Shown here: positions 1-8,806 of the stretch, in pieces
Numbering within the stretch: the stretch's first letter is position 1
Layout: each line of letters begins with the position of its first letter
Source of the DNA: JAMPXD01 sp041481895
Lineage (GTDB): Bacteria > Desulfobacterota > Desulfuromonadia > Geobacterales > Geobacteraceae
Reading direction: 5' to 3'
Length of the DNA: 32,828 bases
Assembly (NCBI GenBank): GCA_041481895.1
Contig: JBGPCQ010000015.1
Location: 1-32,828, forward strand
Made by a program: the position numbers and the translations under genes
The notes under the pieces: generated by a model
Told to the model about the DNA's origin: nothing
Databases searched by the model: none
Seen by the model: the letters and a program-made list of their open reading frames with translations, nothing else

Positions 1-1237
1 CAACGAGCCTTACAGTGACTCCGACGCCAAGAACCGATTCAATTCTTTTTTCGATTTTTTCGAGGAAAGCCCGCTGCATTTTCATTTCATCAAAAAATAT
101 ATTTTCAGTGACTTCAATATGCACTTCAAGAGCATCCATCGCCCCTTGTTTCTCTACTACAAGCTGATAGTGCGGCTCACACCCTTCCATGGCAACGAGA
201 ACCTCTTCGATTTGTGATGGAAATACGTTAACGCCCTTGATGATCAGCATATCATCGGTGCGACCCACAGTTTTTGACATTCGTACAAAAGATCTGCCGC
301 ATTCGCATGGCGAATAATCGAGGCTTGTAATATCCCGAGTCCGGTAACGGACCATTGGAAAGGCTTCTTTTGTGAGAGTTGTCAGGACAAGTTCTCCAGT
401 GCTCCCGGGAGGAAGAATAACGCCGGTATCGGGATCAATTATTTCGGCGATGAAAGCGTCTTCATATATATGCATACCACATTTATTCAGGCATTCTCCG
501 GCAACACCGGGGCCTATTATTTCCGAAAGTCCATAGTTGTCGGTAGCAGTAATGGAGAGCCTTGATTCGATTTCCAAACGCATCGCCTCGGACCATGGCT
601 CTCCGCCGAATAGTCCTACCCTCAGGGAGAGTCCTTTCGGATCTATTCCCATCAGTTCAATCCTGTCTGCCAGAGTTATTGCATAACTGGGCGTACAAAT
701 TAATGCAGTTGTCTTATAATCCTGCATGATCATGATCTGCCTCTCGGTATTCCCTGCACCCATAGGTATGACAGATGCACCAATGGTTTCTGCTCCGTAA
801 TGGTGTCCGAAAGCCCCGGTAAACATCCCGTAACCGAACGAAATCTGGACCAGGTCATCATGTGTGATGCCCGCGGCAGTCTGTAATCGTGCAACGAGAT
901 TCGACCAGGTTTTTAAATCGTTCCGGGAATAACCCACCACAATAGATTTTCCCGTAGTCCCGGACGAGGATTGAACGCGGACCACCTCCCTGAGGGGAAC
1001 GGCAAACATTCCATAGGGATAATTAAGACGCAGATCGTCTTTTGTGGTAAAAGGGAGTCTACCCAGATCGGAAAGAGATTGTATGTCTTCGGGATCGATA
1101 CCTAATTCATTGAATTTATTGCGGTAGCATGTGACATTTTTATATACTCGATTGAGAGTGGCCTGCAATCTTTCCAACTGCAATTGCTCCAGGTCCTCCC
1201 GCGGCATGCATTCATGTGTGACGTCCCAAATAAGCAT
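1..1237 (-). CDS. paaK: phenylacetate-CoA ligase, first paralogue (3' end off window)
   Basis: An AMP-forming aryl-CoA ligase that would convert phenylacetate or a related aryl acid, ATP and CoA to the CoA thioester in the cytoplasm. I translated it by hand from ATG at 1237. About 412 residues are present and the C-terminus lies beyond base 1. Landmarks are the nucleotide-binding loop SSSGTTGKS, the segment DNYGLSEIIGPGV, the hinge-type RYRTRDITSL, and the ligase tail GRTDDMLIIKGVNVFPSQIE. The loop has Ser where the second paralogue in this window, and most of the family, has Pro (SGTTGKP). A GAGAGG ribosome site precedes the start, and livF ends 24 bases upstream, so it is the last visible gene of the ior-liv operon. 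The family call is firm; the true substrate is unknown. Confidence 0.93.
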   Translation of the reverse strand, partial: MLIWDVTHECMPREDLEQLQLERLQATLNRVYKNVTCYRNKFNELGIDPEDIQSLSDLGRLPFTTKDDLRLNYPYGMFAVPLREVVRVQSSSGTTGKSIVVGYSRNDLKTWSNLVARLQTAAGITHDDLVQISFGYGMFTGAFGHHYGAETIGASVIPMGAGNTERQIMIMQDYKTTALICTPSYAITLADRIELMGIDPKGLSLRVGLFGGEPWSEAMRLEIESRLSITATDNYGLSEIIGPGVAGECLNKCGMHIYEDAFIAEIIDPDTGVILPPGSTGELVLTTLTKEAFPMVRYRTRDITSLDYSPCECGRSFVRMSKTVGRTDDMLIIKGVNVFPSQIEEVLVAMEGCEPHYQLVVEKQGAMDALEVHIEVTENIFFDEMKMQRAFLEKIEKRIESVLGVGVTVRLV

Positions 1238-1261
1238 AATTACCTCTCACGTTAACCTGGA

Positions 1262-2005
1262 TTATCTTTCCCAGAGTTCCTTTTTCTCTTTACCGAGATA
1301 TGCCCTTTGAATCTCTTTATTATCCAGTAACTCAGAAGCTAATCCTTCAAGTATTACTTTACCTGTCTCTAAAACGTAGCAACGATCTGCCATCTTCAGG
1401 GCGGCCTTGGCGTTCTGTTCAACCAGGAGTATTGCAGTCCCCTTTTCGCGACGTAAATTCTCAATTACCGAAAATATCTCCTGCACTACCAAAGGCGCAA
1501 GACCCATTGACGGTTCATCGAGAAGCAATATTCTGGGTTTTGCCATAAGGGCTCGTCCGATGGCCAACATTTGTTGTTCTCCGCCAGACAGGGTACCCGC
1601 CATTTGTTTACGGCGTTCATGCAGTCGTGGAAAAAGCGAATAGACCTCATCAATATCTTTCTTGATTGCCCCCCTCCCCTCTTTCCTCGTGTAGCGGAGA
1701 TAAGCTCCCAACTCCAGATTGTCTTCAACGGTGAGTGGCTTGAAAACCTGGCGCCCTTCGGGAACTTGAGAAATTCCCAATTCGACGATCCGATCGGGAG
1801 TTAAATTGTTTATCGGTGCACCGTTGAAAAGAATTTCTCCGCTTTTAGGCGGAGTAATGGCTGACAGTGAATTTAGAATGGTTGTCTTGCCTGCCCCATT
1901 GGCGCCGATCAGTGCAACGATTTCTCTTTGTTTCAGGTGGAGCGAGACATTTTTCAGCGCATGCACCTGTCCATAGTAGGTATTGATATTTTTAACCTTG
2001 AGCAT
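1262..2005 (-). CDS. livF: branched-chain/aromatic amino-acid ABC transporter ATPase LivF
   Basis: One of the two ATPases of a HAAT-type (Liv) importer. It would sit on the cytoplasmic face of LivH-LivM and power uptake with LivG. Walker A GANGAGKTT lies near residue 38, the signature LSGGEQQ near 140 and Walker B ILLLDEP near 160, with the switch His region further on. Its length (about 247 residues) is normal for LivF. Two starts are possible: ATG at 2005, used here, and TTG at 2011, which sits better behind an AGGG ribosome site. It lies 14 bases or fewer behind livG and ahead of paaK1, so it is clearly co-transcribed. Confidence 0.95.
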   Translation of the reverse strand: MLKVKNINTYYGQVHALKNVSLHLKQREIVALIGANGAGKTTILNSLSAITPPKSGEILFNGAPINNLTPDRIVELGISQVPEGRQVFKPLTVEDNLELGAYLRYTRKEGRGAIKKDIDEVYSLFPRLHERRKQMAGTLSGGEQQMLAIGRALMAKPRILLLDEPSMGLAPLVVQEIFSVIENLRREKGTAILLVEQNAKAALKMADRCYVLETGKVILEGLASELLDNKEIQRAYLGKEKKELWER

Positions 2006-2019
2006 TTCCAATGTGCGCC

Positions 2020-2772
2020 CTACCCCTCTCCCAGATATGCTGCGATTACCGCCTGGTTTTCCTGTATTTCACGTGGAGTCCCTTCCGCCAGCCAGCGCCC
2101 CAGATTAAGAACCAGTATCGAATCGCATACATCCATCACCAGATCCATGTCATGCTCAACAAGGACCACGGTAACACCCGAATCCCTGATTTTTCTTATA
2201 AGAGAGGCAAGTTCGCCGGTTTCCCGATTATTGAGACCGGCCGCCGGTTCGTCCATCAGAATTATCCGGGGTTCGAGGGCCATAGCACGGGCAATTTCCA
2301 GCATTCTACCCTTGCCAAAAGCAAGATTGCCTGCTTGCATATCAGCAAGGTCGGCAATACCGGTATATTCGAGCCAATGGAGAGCCCGTTCACGTATATG
2401 CTGTTCTTCAGCTCTATTGCCGGGCGTCTTGAGCATGCAGGAAAAAATCCCGCTGCGGCTCCTGGTATGCAGGCCAACCATGGTATTTTCCATGACCGTC
2501 ATCTGGGTAAACAGTTCAACATTCTGGAAGGTGCGGACCATTCCGCGTAACGCCAATTGTTCAGGAGGTAGTCCTGAGACGTCCTTGCCATTGAAAATAA
2601 TCGTGCCTGATGTCTGACGGTAAATGCCCGAGATAATGTTGAACAGGGTAGTTTTGCCCGCACCATTCGGACCTATAACCCCGGTAATTTCGTTCGCGCG
2701 GATTGAAAAAGAAACATCTTCGAGAGCAGTGACGCCGCCAAAACGTTGGGTGATTCCTTGTATCTCAAGCAT
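2020..2772 (-). CDS. livG: branched-chain/aromatic amino-acid ABC transporter ATPase LivG
   Basis: The second ATPase of the Liv-type importer, paired with LivF. Walker A GPNGAGKTT, Walker B IILMDEP and the LivG-specific segment AAGLNNRETGEL are present. The ABC signature is degenerate (LAFGKGRMLEIARA), as is common in LivG proteins. The frame stays open to 2808, but the family start is the ATG at 2772, which begins MLEIQGITQRFGG and is preceded by GGGAGG. This start overlaps the end of livM by 8 bases, suggesting translational coupling. About 250 residues, a normal length. Confidence 0.95.
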   Translation of the reverse strand: MLEIQGITQRFGGVTALEDVSFSIRANEITGVIGPNGAGKTTLFNIISGIYRQTSGTIIFNGKDVSGLPPEQLALRGMVRTFQNVELFTQMTVMENTMVGLHTRSRSGIFSCMLKTPGNRAEEQHIRERALHWLEYTGIADLADMQAGNLAFGKGRMLEIARAMALEPRIILMDEPAAGLNNRETGELASLIRKIRDSGVTVVLVEHDMDLVMDVCDSILVLNLGRWLAEGTPREIQENQAVIAAYLGEG

Positions 2773-3730
2773 TGTTGGCGGTACCTCCCGGTAAACGCCG
2801 TCGCACAAAGCTAAAAAACGCAGGGATGCCTTTTACGAGCCCCCCCGGCATAAACATGGTCATGACGATCAGCAATAAACCATAGATAATGATGTCGTAA
2901 TCCTGAAAAGCTCGAAGCAATTCAGGAAGCAATGTTAACAGTACAGCCCCCAGGAGCGAGCCGTATATGCTCGCCAAGCCGCCAATGATCACCATGGTAA
3001 CCAGTTCCACTGAAAAATTGAAACCAAATGAGGCTGGCGCAATAAAGCTCATAGTATGCGCATAAAAGCTGCCTGCCAGAGACGAAATACACGCTGACAG
3101 CGTAAAAATCTGCACCTTGAGCAACCTGGCGTTGACTCCCATTACCCGTGCCGCCACTTCTGAATCGTGAATCGAGCGAAGCGCCCTTCCGATCCGGGAA
3201 TGGACAAGATTTAAAGAGAGGAGAATAATCAGCAGCGTTGCGCACCATATCAGATAATAATTCTTCACATCATTATCGAACACATAACCTTGGACCGAGA
3301 GGTTGGGGATGCCCGAAAGCCCGGAAGGTCCGCCGGTAGAGGAAACGGCTTCGTTAAAAACTATGTACATAATGATACCGAGGCCAAGAGTGGCCATCGC
3401 CAAATAGTGCCCTTTCAGCTTTAGCACCGGAAAGCCGATAAGAAAAGCTATGCAGCCGACTGCCGCTGCCGCGATGATCATTCCGAGCCATGGGTCGATT
3501 CCGTAGGTCGTAGTCAGGACTCCGGACAAGTACGCCCCCAATCCGAAAAAACCGGCCTGACCGAGGGATATCTGGCCGGCATATCCGAGCAGGAGGTTGA
3601 GTGCCACTGCAAGCATAGAATTGATACCGACGAATACCAACACGTTCATCAGGTAGCCTCCCTTGAATACTGCAGGAAGTACCGCAACGATCACTACCAG
3701 GGCAAGGAATTTAAATATCTCTCTTTTCAT
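2765..3730 (-). CDS. livM: Liv-type ABC transporter permease LivM
   Basis: An inner-membrane permease of the amino-acid importer. It has 321 residues, mostly hydrophobic, with about 8-9 predicted membrane segments. The conserved LivM block GYAGQISLGQAGFFGLGAY is followed by a STGGPSGLSGIP loop and the cytoplasmic coupling region RIGRALRSIHDSEVAARVMG, which contacts the ATPases. It starts with ATG behind AGGA, inside the livH stop region, and its end overlaps livG. It functions as a heterodimer with LivH. Confidence 0.95.
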   Translation of the reverse strand: MKREIFKFLALVVIVAVLPAVFKGGYLMNVLVFVGINSMLAVALNLLLGYAGQISLGQAGFFGLGAYLSGVLTTTYGIDPWLGMIIAAAAVGCIAFLIGFPVLKLKGHYLAMATLGLGIIMYIVFNEAVSSTGGPSGLSGIPNLSVQGYVFDNDVKNYYLIWCATLLIILLSLNLVHSRIGRALRSIHDSEVAARVMGVNARLLKVQIFTLSACISSLAGSFYAHTMSFIAPASFGFNFSVELVTMVIIGGLASIYGSLLGAVLLTLLPELLRAFQDYDIIIYGLLLIVMTMFMPGGLVKGIPAFFSFVRRRLPGGTANNA

Positions 3731-3736
3731 GCAGTC

Positions 3737-4621
3737 CTAAACGCGCTCTGTATCAGCCTTTTTGAACAATCCCTGGGGCCGGACAAACAGAATGAGCAGC
3801 AGTATTATAAAAGCTATAGCATCCTTATATCCGGATGAAATCAATCCGGCTCCCAGCGATTCGAGGGTCCCCAGCAGGATACCTCCCAGAACGGTTGCCA
3901 GACCACCGCTCATGCCGCCGATGATAGCCGCACAAAAACCTTTGAGACCGAGCATTATCCCCACATCGTAAGAGGTCATGGTAAGTGGAGCGACGATAAT
4001 ACCGGCCAAAGATCCTAATGCAGAACTGATGATAAACGAAAAAAGCACCATTTTTTTGACGTCTATGCCGACAAGCCCGGCAGCGCGCCGATTGGAGGCG
4101 CAGGCCCGCATTGCTTTGCCAATTATGCTGTACTGAAAGAAAAGTTTATTGAGAACAATCGACAGAATGGTGAGGGATATAATCCAGAGGTGCTGGGGAA
4201 GGATGGTTGCCCCTGCGACCGCAATAGGCTCACTACCGGTGAATGCAGGCAGTGAGTGGGTATCCTTGTCCCAGACCAGCATGGCAACTCCCCTGATAAG
4301 GATACTGCCGCCAATGGTAATTATGACCAATCCCAGGGGAGTCGGCTTTTTCAGAGGACGGATCGCCAGGCGTTCGAACAAAACGCCGATAAAAGTTGAA
4401 GACAGAACAGCAAGTACAATGGCCAACGGCAACGGTATTTTTAACACATTCAGGAAAAAGAGGGTAAACATACCCCCGAGCATGACAAATTCGCCTTGGG
4501 CGAAGTTGATGATTTCGGAGGAATTGTAAATAATGGCAAAGCCGATACCGATCAGGGCGTAGATTGCTCCCGTGGTAACGCCTGACACCAGGTACTGGGC
4601 CAACTGTTCACTGAAAACCAT
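3737..4621 (-). CDS. livH: Liv-type ABC transporter permease LivH
   Basis: The partner permease of LivM. The block YALIGIGFAIIYNSSEIINF near the N-terminus is the classic LivH signature, and the EAA-like loop GKAMRACASNRRAAGLVGID is present. About 294 residues with multiple membrane helices. I chose the ATG at 4621 (MVFSEQLAQYL). The frame is open to 4666, but that extra 15-residue stretch (MPARRSVSDKDD...) is encoded by the arm of a perfect hairpin and looks non-coding. Ribosome-site support is modest: AAGGA lies about 13 bases upstream. Confidence 0.93.
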   Translation of the reverse strand: MVFSEQLAQYLVSGVTTGAIYALIGIGFAIIYNSSEIINFAQGEFVMLGGMFTLFFLNVLKIPLPLAIVLAVLSSTFIGVLFERLAIRPLKKPTPLGLVIITIGGSILIRGVAMLVWDKDTHSLPAFTGSEPIAVAGATILPQHLWIISLTILSIVLNKLFFQYSIIGKAMRACASNRRAAGLVGIDVKKMVLFSFIISSALGSLAGIIVAPLTMTSYDVGIMLGLKGFCAAIIGGMSGGLATVLGGILLGTLESLGAGLISSGYKDAIAFIILLLILFVRPQGLFKKADTERV

Positions 4622-4650
4622 GGCGGTTACGTCATCCTTATCAGATACAG

Positions 4651-4681
4651 AACGCCTCGCCGGCAATTCCGGCGAGGCGTT
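4651..4681 (-). other. perfect 13-bp intergenic hairpin between livK1 and livH
   Basis: AACGCCTCGCCGG and its exact complement are separated by 5 bases, in the gap after the livK1 stop and before livH. No T-tract follows in the direction of transcription, so it is not a typical intrinsic terminator. By analogy with malE-malF-type spacers it may protect the upstream livK mRNA from 3' exonucleases, or attenuate read-through, giving more binding protein than permease. The structure is seen directly; the role is inferred. Confidence 0.75.
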
Positions 4682-4706
4682 GAAACCGTAATTAATTCAT
4701 TCTATC

Positions 4707-5849
4707 CTATTTAACCAAAGCCCAGTCCTTGTTTTTGATTTCGACCAGAACAAATGCGTCTTTGGTCAAACCGGCATGGTCTTGAACCGAGTAGGAGAAT
4801 ATCCCGCCAATCCCGGCAAAATTGTGTGTTTTTTCCAACTGGTCGCGAATTGCCGCCGGACTGTCACCGCCCCTTTCTATGGCTCCTTTAAGGAGCATAA
4901 CAGCATCCCAGGCATGGCCGCCAAAATGGTCACCCTCTACCTTGAAGTGTCTTTGATAATCCTTTACATACGCTTGCAGGTTCTTTTTTTGCTTGTCCGA
5001 AGCAGGCAATAAATCTGCAACGATGACACGTCCGGACGGCAATATGGTCCCTTCTGCAGCATCGCCGGCCAATTCGATGAATTTCTTGGAGGATACGCCG
5101 TGACTCATGTAGAGGGGCAACTTGATGCCAAGCTGCTTGACGTTCTTGGCTATGACTGCCGGTCCGGGGTTAGTCCCCCAGCAAATAATCGCCTGGGCCT
5201 GACTGCCGCGAATCTTGGTCAACTGGACAGTCATATCGGTATCCTTGGGGCCGTACGTATCGTCCAGAACTATCTGAATGCCGTATTTTGCGGCATGTGC
5301 CTTGAGTTGTTCACGGCCCGACGAGCCGAAACCGTCAGAAACGGTCAGAATGGCTACCCTGGTAATCTTTTTCCTGTTCAGATACTCAAATATTTTTACC
5401 ACTGCCAGGCCGTCGTTCTGGGCTGTCTTGAAGACCCATTTTTTAACCGGATCGGTGATTTTGCTGCCTGCTGCACAGGAAATCAACGGGATGCCGGCTT
5501 TTTCCACGTCGTCGATGATTGCCATGGAATCACCGGTCGTACTTGGACCGACGATGGCTACTACCTTATCGTTCTTGATCAGCTTGTTTACCAGCTGCTT
5601 CGCTTTGGTGGTATCACCCTGTGTATCATAGGCAATCAGCTGAAGAGGGCGGCCTTTGATACCCCCGGCTTTGTTGATCTCGTCGATAACCATTTGAGCC
5701 GTGTTCCGCTCAGGTTCCCCAAGAAAGGAGGCCGGGCCGGTTATCGCAAATAATGCGCCGATCTTGATAGGTTGGGCAGCAAAAACGCTGGAAGAGAGTA
5801 AATAAATCTGGGCAATGATAGACAAAAATAATATGCGTGCAAAAGTCAT
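4707..5849 (-). CDS. livK: periplasmic amino-acid-binding protein LivK, copy 1
   Basis: A type I periplasmic binding protein that would deliver ligand to LivHM. It has a cleavable Sec signal peptide (hydrophobic stretch ending SSSVFAA before QPIKIGALFA) with no lipobox Cys, so it should be soluble in the periplasm. The ligand-binding segments GPSTTGDSMAIIDDVEKAG and YGPKDTDMT are clear. 380 residues, a usual size. GGGGGG precedes the ATG. It is a tandem paralogue of the next upstream gene, with long identical blocks, and lies 13 bases behind it. Ligand specificity cannot be read from the sequence. Confidence 0.94.
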   Translation of the reverse strand: MTFARILFLSIIAQIYLLSSSVFAAQPIKIGALFAITGPASFLGEPERNTAQMVIDEINKAGGIKGRPLQLIAYDTQGDTTKAKQLVNKLIKNDKVVAIVGPSTTGDSMAIIDDVEKAGIPLISCAAGSKITDPVKKWVFKTAQNDGLAVVKIFEYLNRKKITRVAILTVSDGFGSSGREQLKAHAAKYGIQIVLDDTYGPKDTDMTVQLTKIRGSQAQAIICWGTNPGPAVIAKNVKQLGIKLPLYMSHGVSSKKFIELAGDAAEGTILPSGRVIVADLLPASDKQKKNLQAYVKDYQRHFKVEGDHFGGHAWDAVMLLKGAIERGGDSPAAIRDQLEKTHNFAGIGGIFSYSVQDHAGLTKDAFVLVEIKNKDWALVK

Positions 5850-5862
5850 GGTTCCCCCCGGA

Positions 5863-7005
5863 TTACTTGGCTATTTCCCAGTCGCCTTTTACGATGCGAA
5901 CCATCTCGAAGGCGGAAAGGTCGAGGCCGTTGTGATTAGTTGCAGACATGGTGAAAACTCCGGATACACCCACCAGCTTTTTTAGCTGTTCGATGTTCGC
6001 CCGGATCTGTTCGGCAGTGGTTGCACCCTTTTTGAGGGCATCGGCAAGCATCTGGAATGCGTCGTAGGCATATCCGCCAAAGGTTGAGGCCTCCACGCCA
6101 GCGGCTTTCCTGTAGGAATGATCATATTCCCTGAGAACTTTGACTTGAGGATCGCTCGATTTCATTTTTTCATAGATGGCGAGCTTCCCGGCAGGCAGCA
6201 TAACCCCTTCCGCAGCATCAGCGCCTGCCAGTTCAATATATTTCTTGGAAGCAACTCCATGGCTCATGTAGAGCGGTATCTTTATTCCCAGTTGCTTGAC
6301 GTTCTTGGTGACTACCGCCGGACCGGGATTCGTTCCCCAGCAGATAATTGCGTCAGGCTTGATGCCGCGGATCTTGGTCAGCTGGGCAGTCATATCCGTA
6401 TCTTTGGGCCCGTAGACTTCGTCTGCCACGACCTTGAAACCTTTTTGAGCCGCAAGCGTCTTGATCTGTTCGCGTCCTGAGGAACCGAATGAATCGGTAA
6501 CTGTCAACAGTGCAATGGTTTTCTGTTTTTTTACCGCCATGTAGTTGAGGATTTTTTCAGCAGCCACGTGGTCGTTCGCGGGAGTCTTGAAGACCCATTT
6601 CTTGACCGGTTCAGTAATCTTGATGCCGGCAGCGCACGAAATAAGCGGGATCCCCGCCTTCTCCACATCATCGATAATGGCCATGGTTTCACCTGTTGTG
6701 CTGGGACCGATGATGGCAATTACCTTATCGTCCTTGATCAGCTTATTGGCGAGTTGTTTCGCCTTAGTCAGGTCTCCGCCTGTGTCATAGATAACTGCTT
6801 CCAGTTTAACCCCCTTGATGCCTCCCTTGGCGTTGGTCTCTTTAACCAGCATTTCCAAGGTTTTTTTCTCTGGCTCTCCCAGGAATGAGGCCTGTCCGGT
6901 CACGGCAAACAATGCGCCGATACGTATTGTTTGAGCAGACCAGGCAAGATTGGACATTGCCAGCACGACAAAGCAGGTAAAGATTACTACAAGGTTTTTC
7001 CGCAT
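5863..7005 (-). CDS. livK: periplasmic amino-acid-binding protein LivK, copy 2
   Basis: A second periplasmic binding protein of the same family as its downstream neighbour. The start is the ATG at 7005 (MRKNLVVIFTCF), behind a strong GGGGGAGG site. The frame is open to 7065, but the extra residues lack a site and would bury the signal peptide. The signal peptide ends LAWSA before QTIRIGALFAVTGQASFLGE. It shares the GPSTTG-MAIIDDVEKAGIPLISCAAG and IRG-DAIICWGTNPGPAVV blocks with copy 1, but its C-terminal lobe diverges. That pattern suggests duplication followed by ligand divergence. Confidence 0.94.
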   Translation of the reverse strand: MRKNLVVIFTCFVVLAMSNLAWSAQTIRIGALFAVTGQASFLGEPEKKTLEMLVKETNAKGGIKGVKLEAVIYDTGGDLTKAKQLANKLIKDDKVIAIIGPSTTGETMAIIDDVEKAGIPLISCAAGIKITEPVKKWVFKTPANDHVAAEKILNYMAVKKQKTIALLTVTDSFGSSGREQIKTLAAQKGFKVVADEVYGPKDTDMTAQLTKIRGIKPDAIICWGTNPGPAVVTKNVKQLGIKIPLYMSHGVASKKYIELAGADAAEGVMLPAGKLAIYEKMKSSDPQVKVLREYDHSYRKAAGVEASTFGGYAYDAFQMLADALKKGATTAEQIRANIEQLKKLVGVSGVFTMSATNHNGLDLSAFEMVRIVKGDWEIAK

Positions 7006-7039
7006 ATACCCTCCCCCTTTTTCATACAGTTTGAACATG

Positions 7040-7471
7040 CTACATGTTATATAGCCGCTCTCCATCGAGGATGTTGAACCCTTTATTCTGGAGAGTTATG
7101 ATCGCTTTTTCGGTTTCATCGAAACGGAAAATGATTACCGCATTTTCACCGCAACGTTCTACAAACGCATACATATATTCAACATTGATTGATTCACTAT
7201 CAAGAGACTGAAGAATTTCGGATAGCCCGCCCGGGCGGTCGGGAACCTCAACGGCTATAACCTCTGTTTTGCTGACGGTGAACCCCTTTTCTTTCAGTAT
7301 GTGCTTTGCCTTTTCCCGGTCATTGACGATCAGCCTGAGGATACCGAAATCGGTTGTGTCAGCCAGGGAGAGGGCGCGGATATTAATACCGGCATCTCCG
7401 AGGATACGGGCGATCTCGGCCAGTCTTCCTGATTTGTTTTCTATGAAAATCGAGATCTGTTCAACTTTCAT
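7040..7471 (-). CDS. tandem ACT-domain protein, probable amino-acid sensor
   Basis: A small protein of about 143 residues made of two ACT domains. The first is roughly residues 1-68 (VEQISIFIENKSGRLAEIARILGDAGINI) and the second about 70-140 (EVIAVEVPDRPGGLSEILQSL). ACT domains bind small ligands, mostly amino acids, at domain interfaces. No catalytic domain is attached, so a regulatory or sensor role for the ior-paaK-liv pathway is an inference from its place in the operon. Two consecutive ATGs follow AGGAGGGG; the second (7471) has the better spacing. Confidence 0.9.
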   Translation of the reverse strand: MKVEQISIFIENKSGRLAEIARILGDAGINIRALSLADTTDFGILRLIVNDREKAKHILKEKGFTVSKTEVIAVEVPDRPGGLSEILQSLDSESINVEYMYAFVERCGENAVIIFRFDETEKAIITLQNKGFNILDGERLYNM

Positions 7472-7480
7472 CATCCCCTC

Positions 7481-8785
7481 CTAGCCATTTTTGCGATTGT
7501 CCAGCACCCGTTTGGCTTTTCCTTCACTGCGGGTAATTGTCCTTGGTTCAACCAGACGTGCTTTACAGGTAACACCCAGCGTGTCCTTGATTTGCTTCTC
7601 GATCATACCGGTCAATGCCTGTAGGTTTTTCACTTCGTCGGAAAAGAGTCGTTCGTCAACTTCAACCTGCACTTCGAGCGTATCCAGGTTATCCTTGCGG
7701 TCCACGATGAGGAGGTAGTGGGGCTCGACCCCTTCGATCCCCATGAGAATCGACTCTATCTGGGACGGGAAGACATTAACGCCCCGGATGATAAGCATGT
7801 CGTCGCTGCGGCCGCTCATGCGGGCAATCCGGGCATGCGTTCTGCCGCATGCACACGGTTCGTAAGTCATGCTGGTTATATCCCTGGTACGGTAGCGAAT
7901 CAGGGGGATTCCTTCCTTGGTTATCGTGGTGATAACCAGTTCGCCCTGTTCTCCGGCCGACATTACATCGCCGGTGTCCGGGTTTATTATTTCAGGAATG
8001 AAATGGTCCTCCCAGATATGGAGGCCCTTTTTAGCCTCGCAGCATTCGATGGCAACCCCCGGACCCATTATTTCGGAAAGACCGTAGATGTCGATTGCGC
8101 AGAGGTTTAATTTCCCTTCGATTTCACTCCGCATCGCTTCAGACCAGGGTTCGGCGCCGAATATTCCCACACGCAGGTTCAGTTTGCGGAAATCGATACC
8201 ATCCTCCCTGGCGGCTTCGGCCATGAACAGGGAATAGGACGGAGTGCAGGTCAGGACTGTGGAACCAAAATCCTGCATGATCATGATCTGTTTCTTGGTA
8301 TTTCCGCCTGACATCGGAATCACGGATGCCCCAAGCCGTTCAGCCCCGTAATGTGCGCCGAGGCCTCCGGTAAAAAGCCCGTAGCCGTATGCATTGTGGA
8401 TTATATCCCCCCTGTGAACCCCGGCGGCCACAAAGGAACGGGCCATCAGTTCCGACCATATGTCGATGTCTTTCCGGGTGTACCCGACCACGGTAGGTTT
8501 ACCGGTAGTGCCTGAAGATGCGTGAATACGAACGATATCCTCCATGGGCGCGGCAAAAAGCCCATAAGGATAGTTGTCGCGCATATCCTGCTTGTAGGTG
8601 AACGGCAGTTTCTGCAGATCTTCGAGGCTCTTTATGTTGTCGGGGTTTATGCCTTCCCTGTCGAGGGTCTGCCGGTAGAAAGGAACATTGGCATAAACCC
8701 TGGACAGCATGTTTTTCAGTCGCTTGAGTTGAAGAGCCTCCAGTGCAGGTCTGGGGAGGGTTTCAAATTCTTCGTTGAACATCAT
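7481..8785 (-). CDS. paaK: phenylacetate-CoA ligase, second paralogue
   Basis: A full-length AMP-forming aryl-CoA ligase of 434 residues. The nucleotide loop HASSGTTGKPTVVGY is canonical. Also present are DIYGLSEIMGPGV, a possible metal-binding Cys pair in YEPCACGRTHARI, and the C-terminal block MSGRSDDMLIIRGVNVFPSQIESIL. It lies between iorB and the ACT gene with gaps of 21 bases or fewer. With IorAB it could connect aryl-pyruvates, aryl-acetyl-CoA and free aryl-acetates, as in phenylalanine or phenylacetate metabolism. The start is ATG 8785 behind GGAG. It is clearly related to the partial paaK at the left edge but less AT-rich by eye. Confidence 0.96.
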   Translation of the reverse strand: MMFNEEFETLPRPALEALQLKRLKNMLSRVYANVPFYRQTLDREGINPDNIKSLEDLQKLPFTYKQDMRDNYPYGLFAAPMEDIVRIHASSGTTGKPTVVGYTRKDIDIWSELMARSFVAAGVHRGDIIHNAYGYGLFTGGLGAHYGAERLGASVIPMSGGNTKKQIMIMQDFGSTVLTCTPSYSLFMAEAAREDGIDFRKLNLRVGIFGAEPWSEAMRSEIEGKLNLCAIDIYGLSEIMGPGVAIECCEAKKGLHIWEDHFIPEIINPDTGDVMSAGEQGELVITTITKEGIPLIRYRTRDITSMTYEPCACGRTHARIARMSGRSDDMLIIRGVNVFPSQIESILMGIEGVEPHYLLIVDRKDNLDTLEVQVEVDERLFSDEVKNLQALTGMIEKQIKDTLGVTCKARLVEPRTITRSEGKAKRVLDNRKNG

Positions 8786-8806
8786 GTCACAATCTCCAGA
8801 CGAAAG

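Noticed and set aside
4622..4666. N-terminal extension of livH
   Set aside because: It is encoded by one arm of the 13-bp hairpin, lacks a ribosome site and does not fit the LivH N-terminus.
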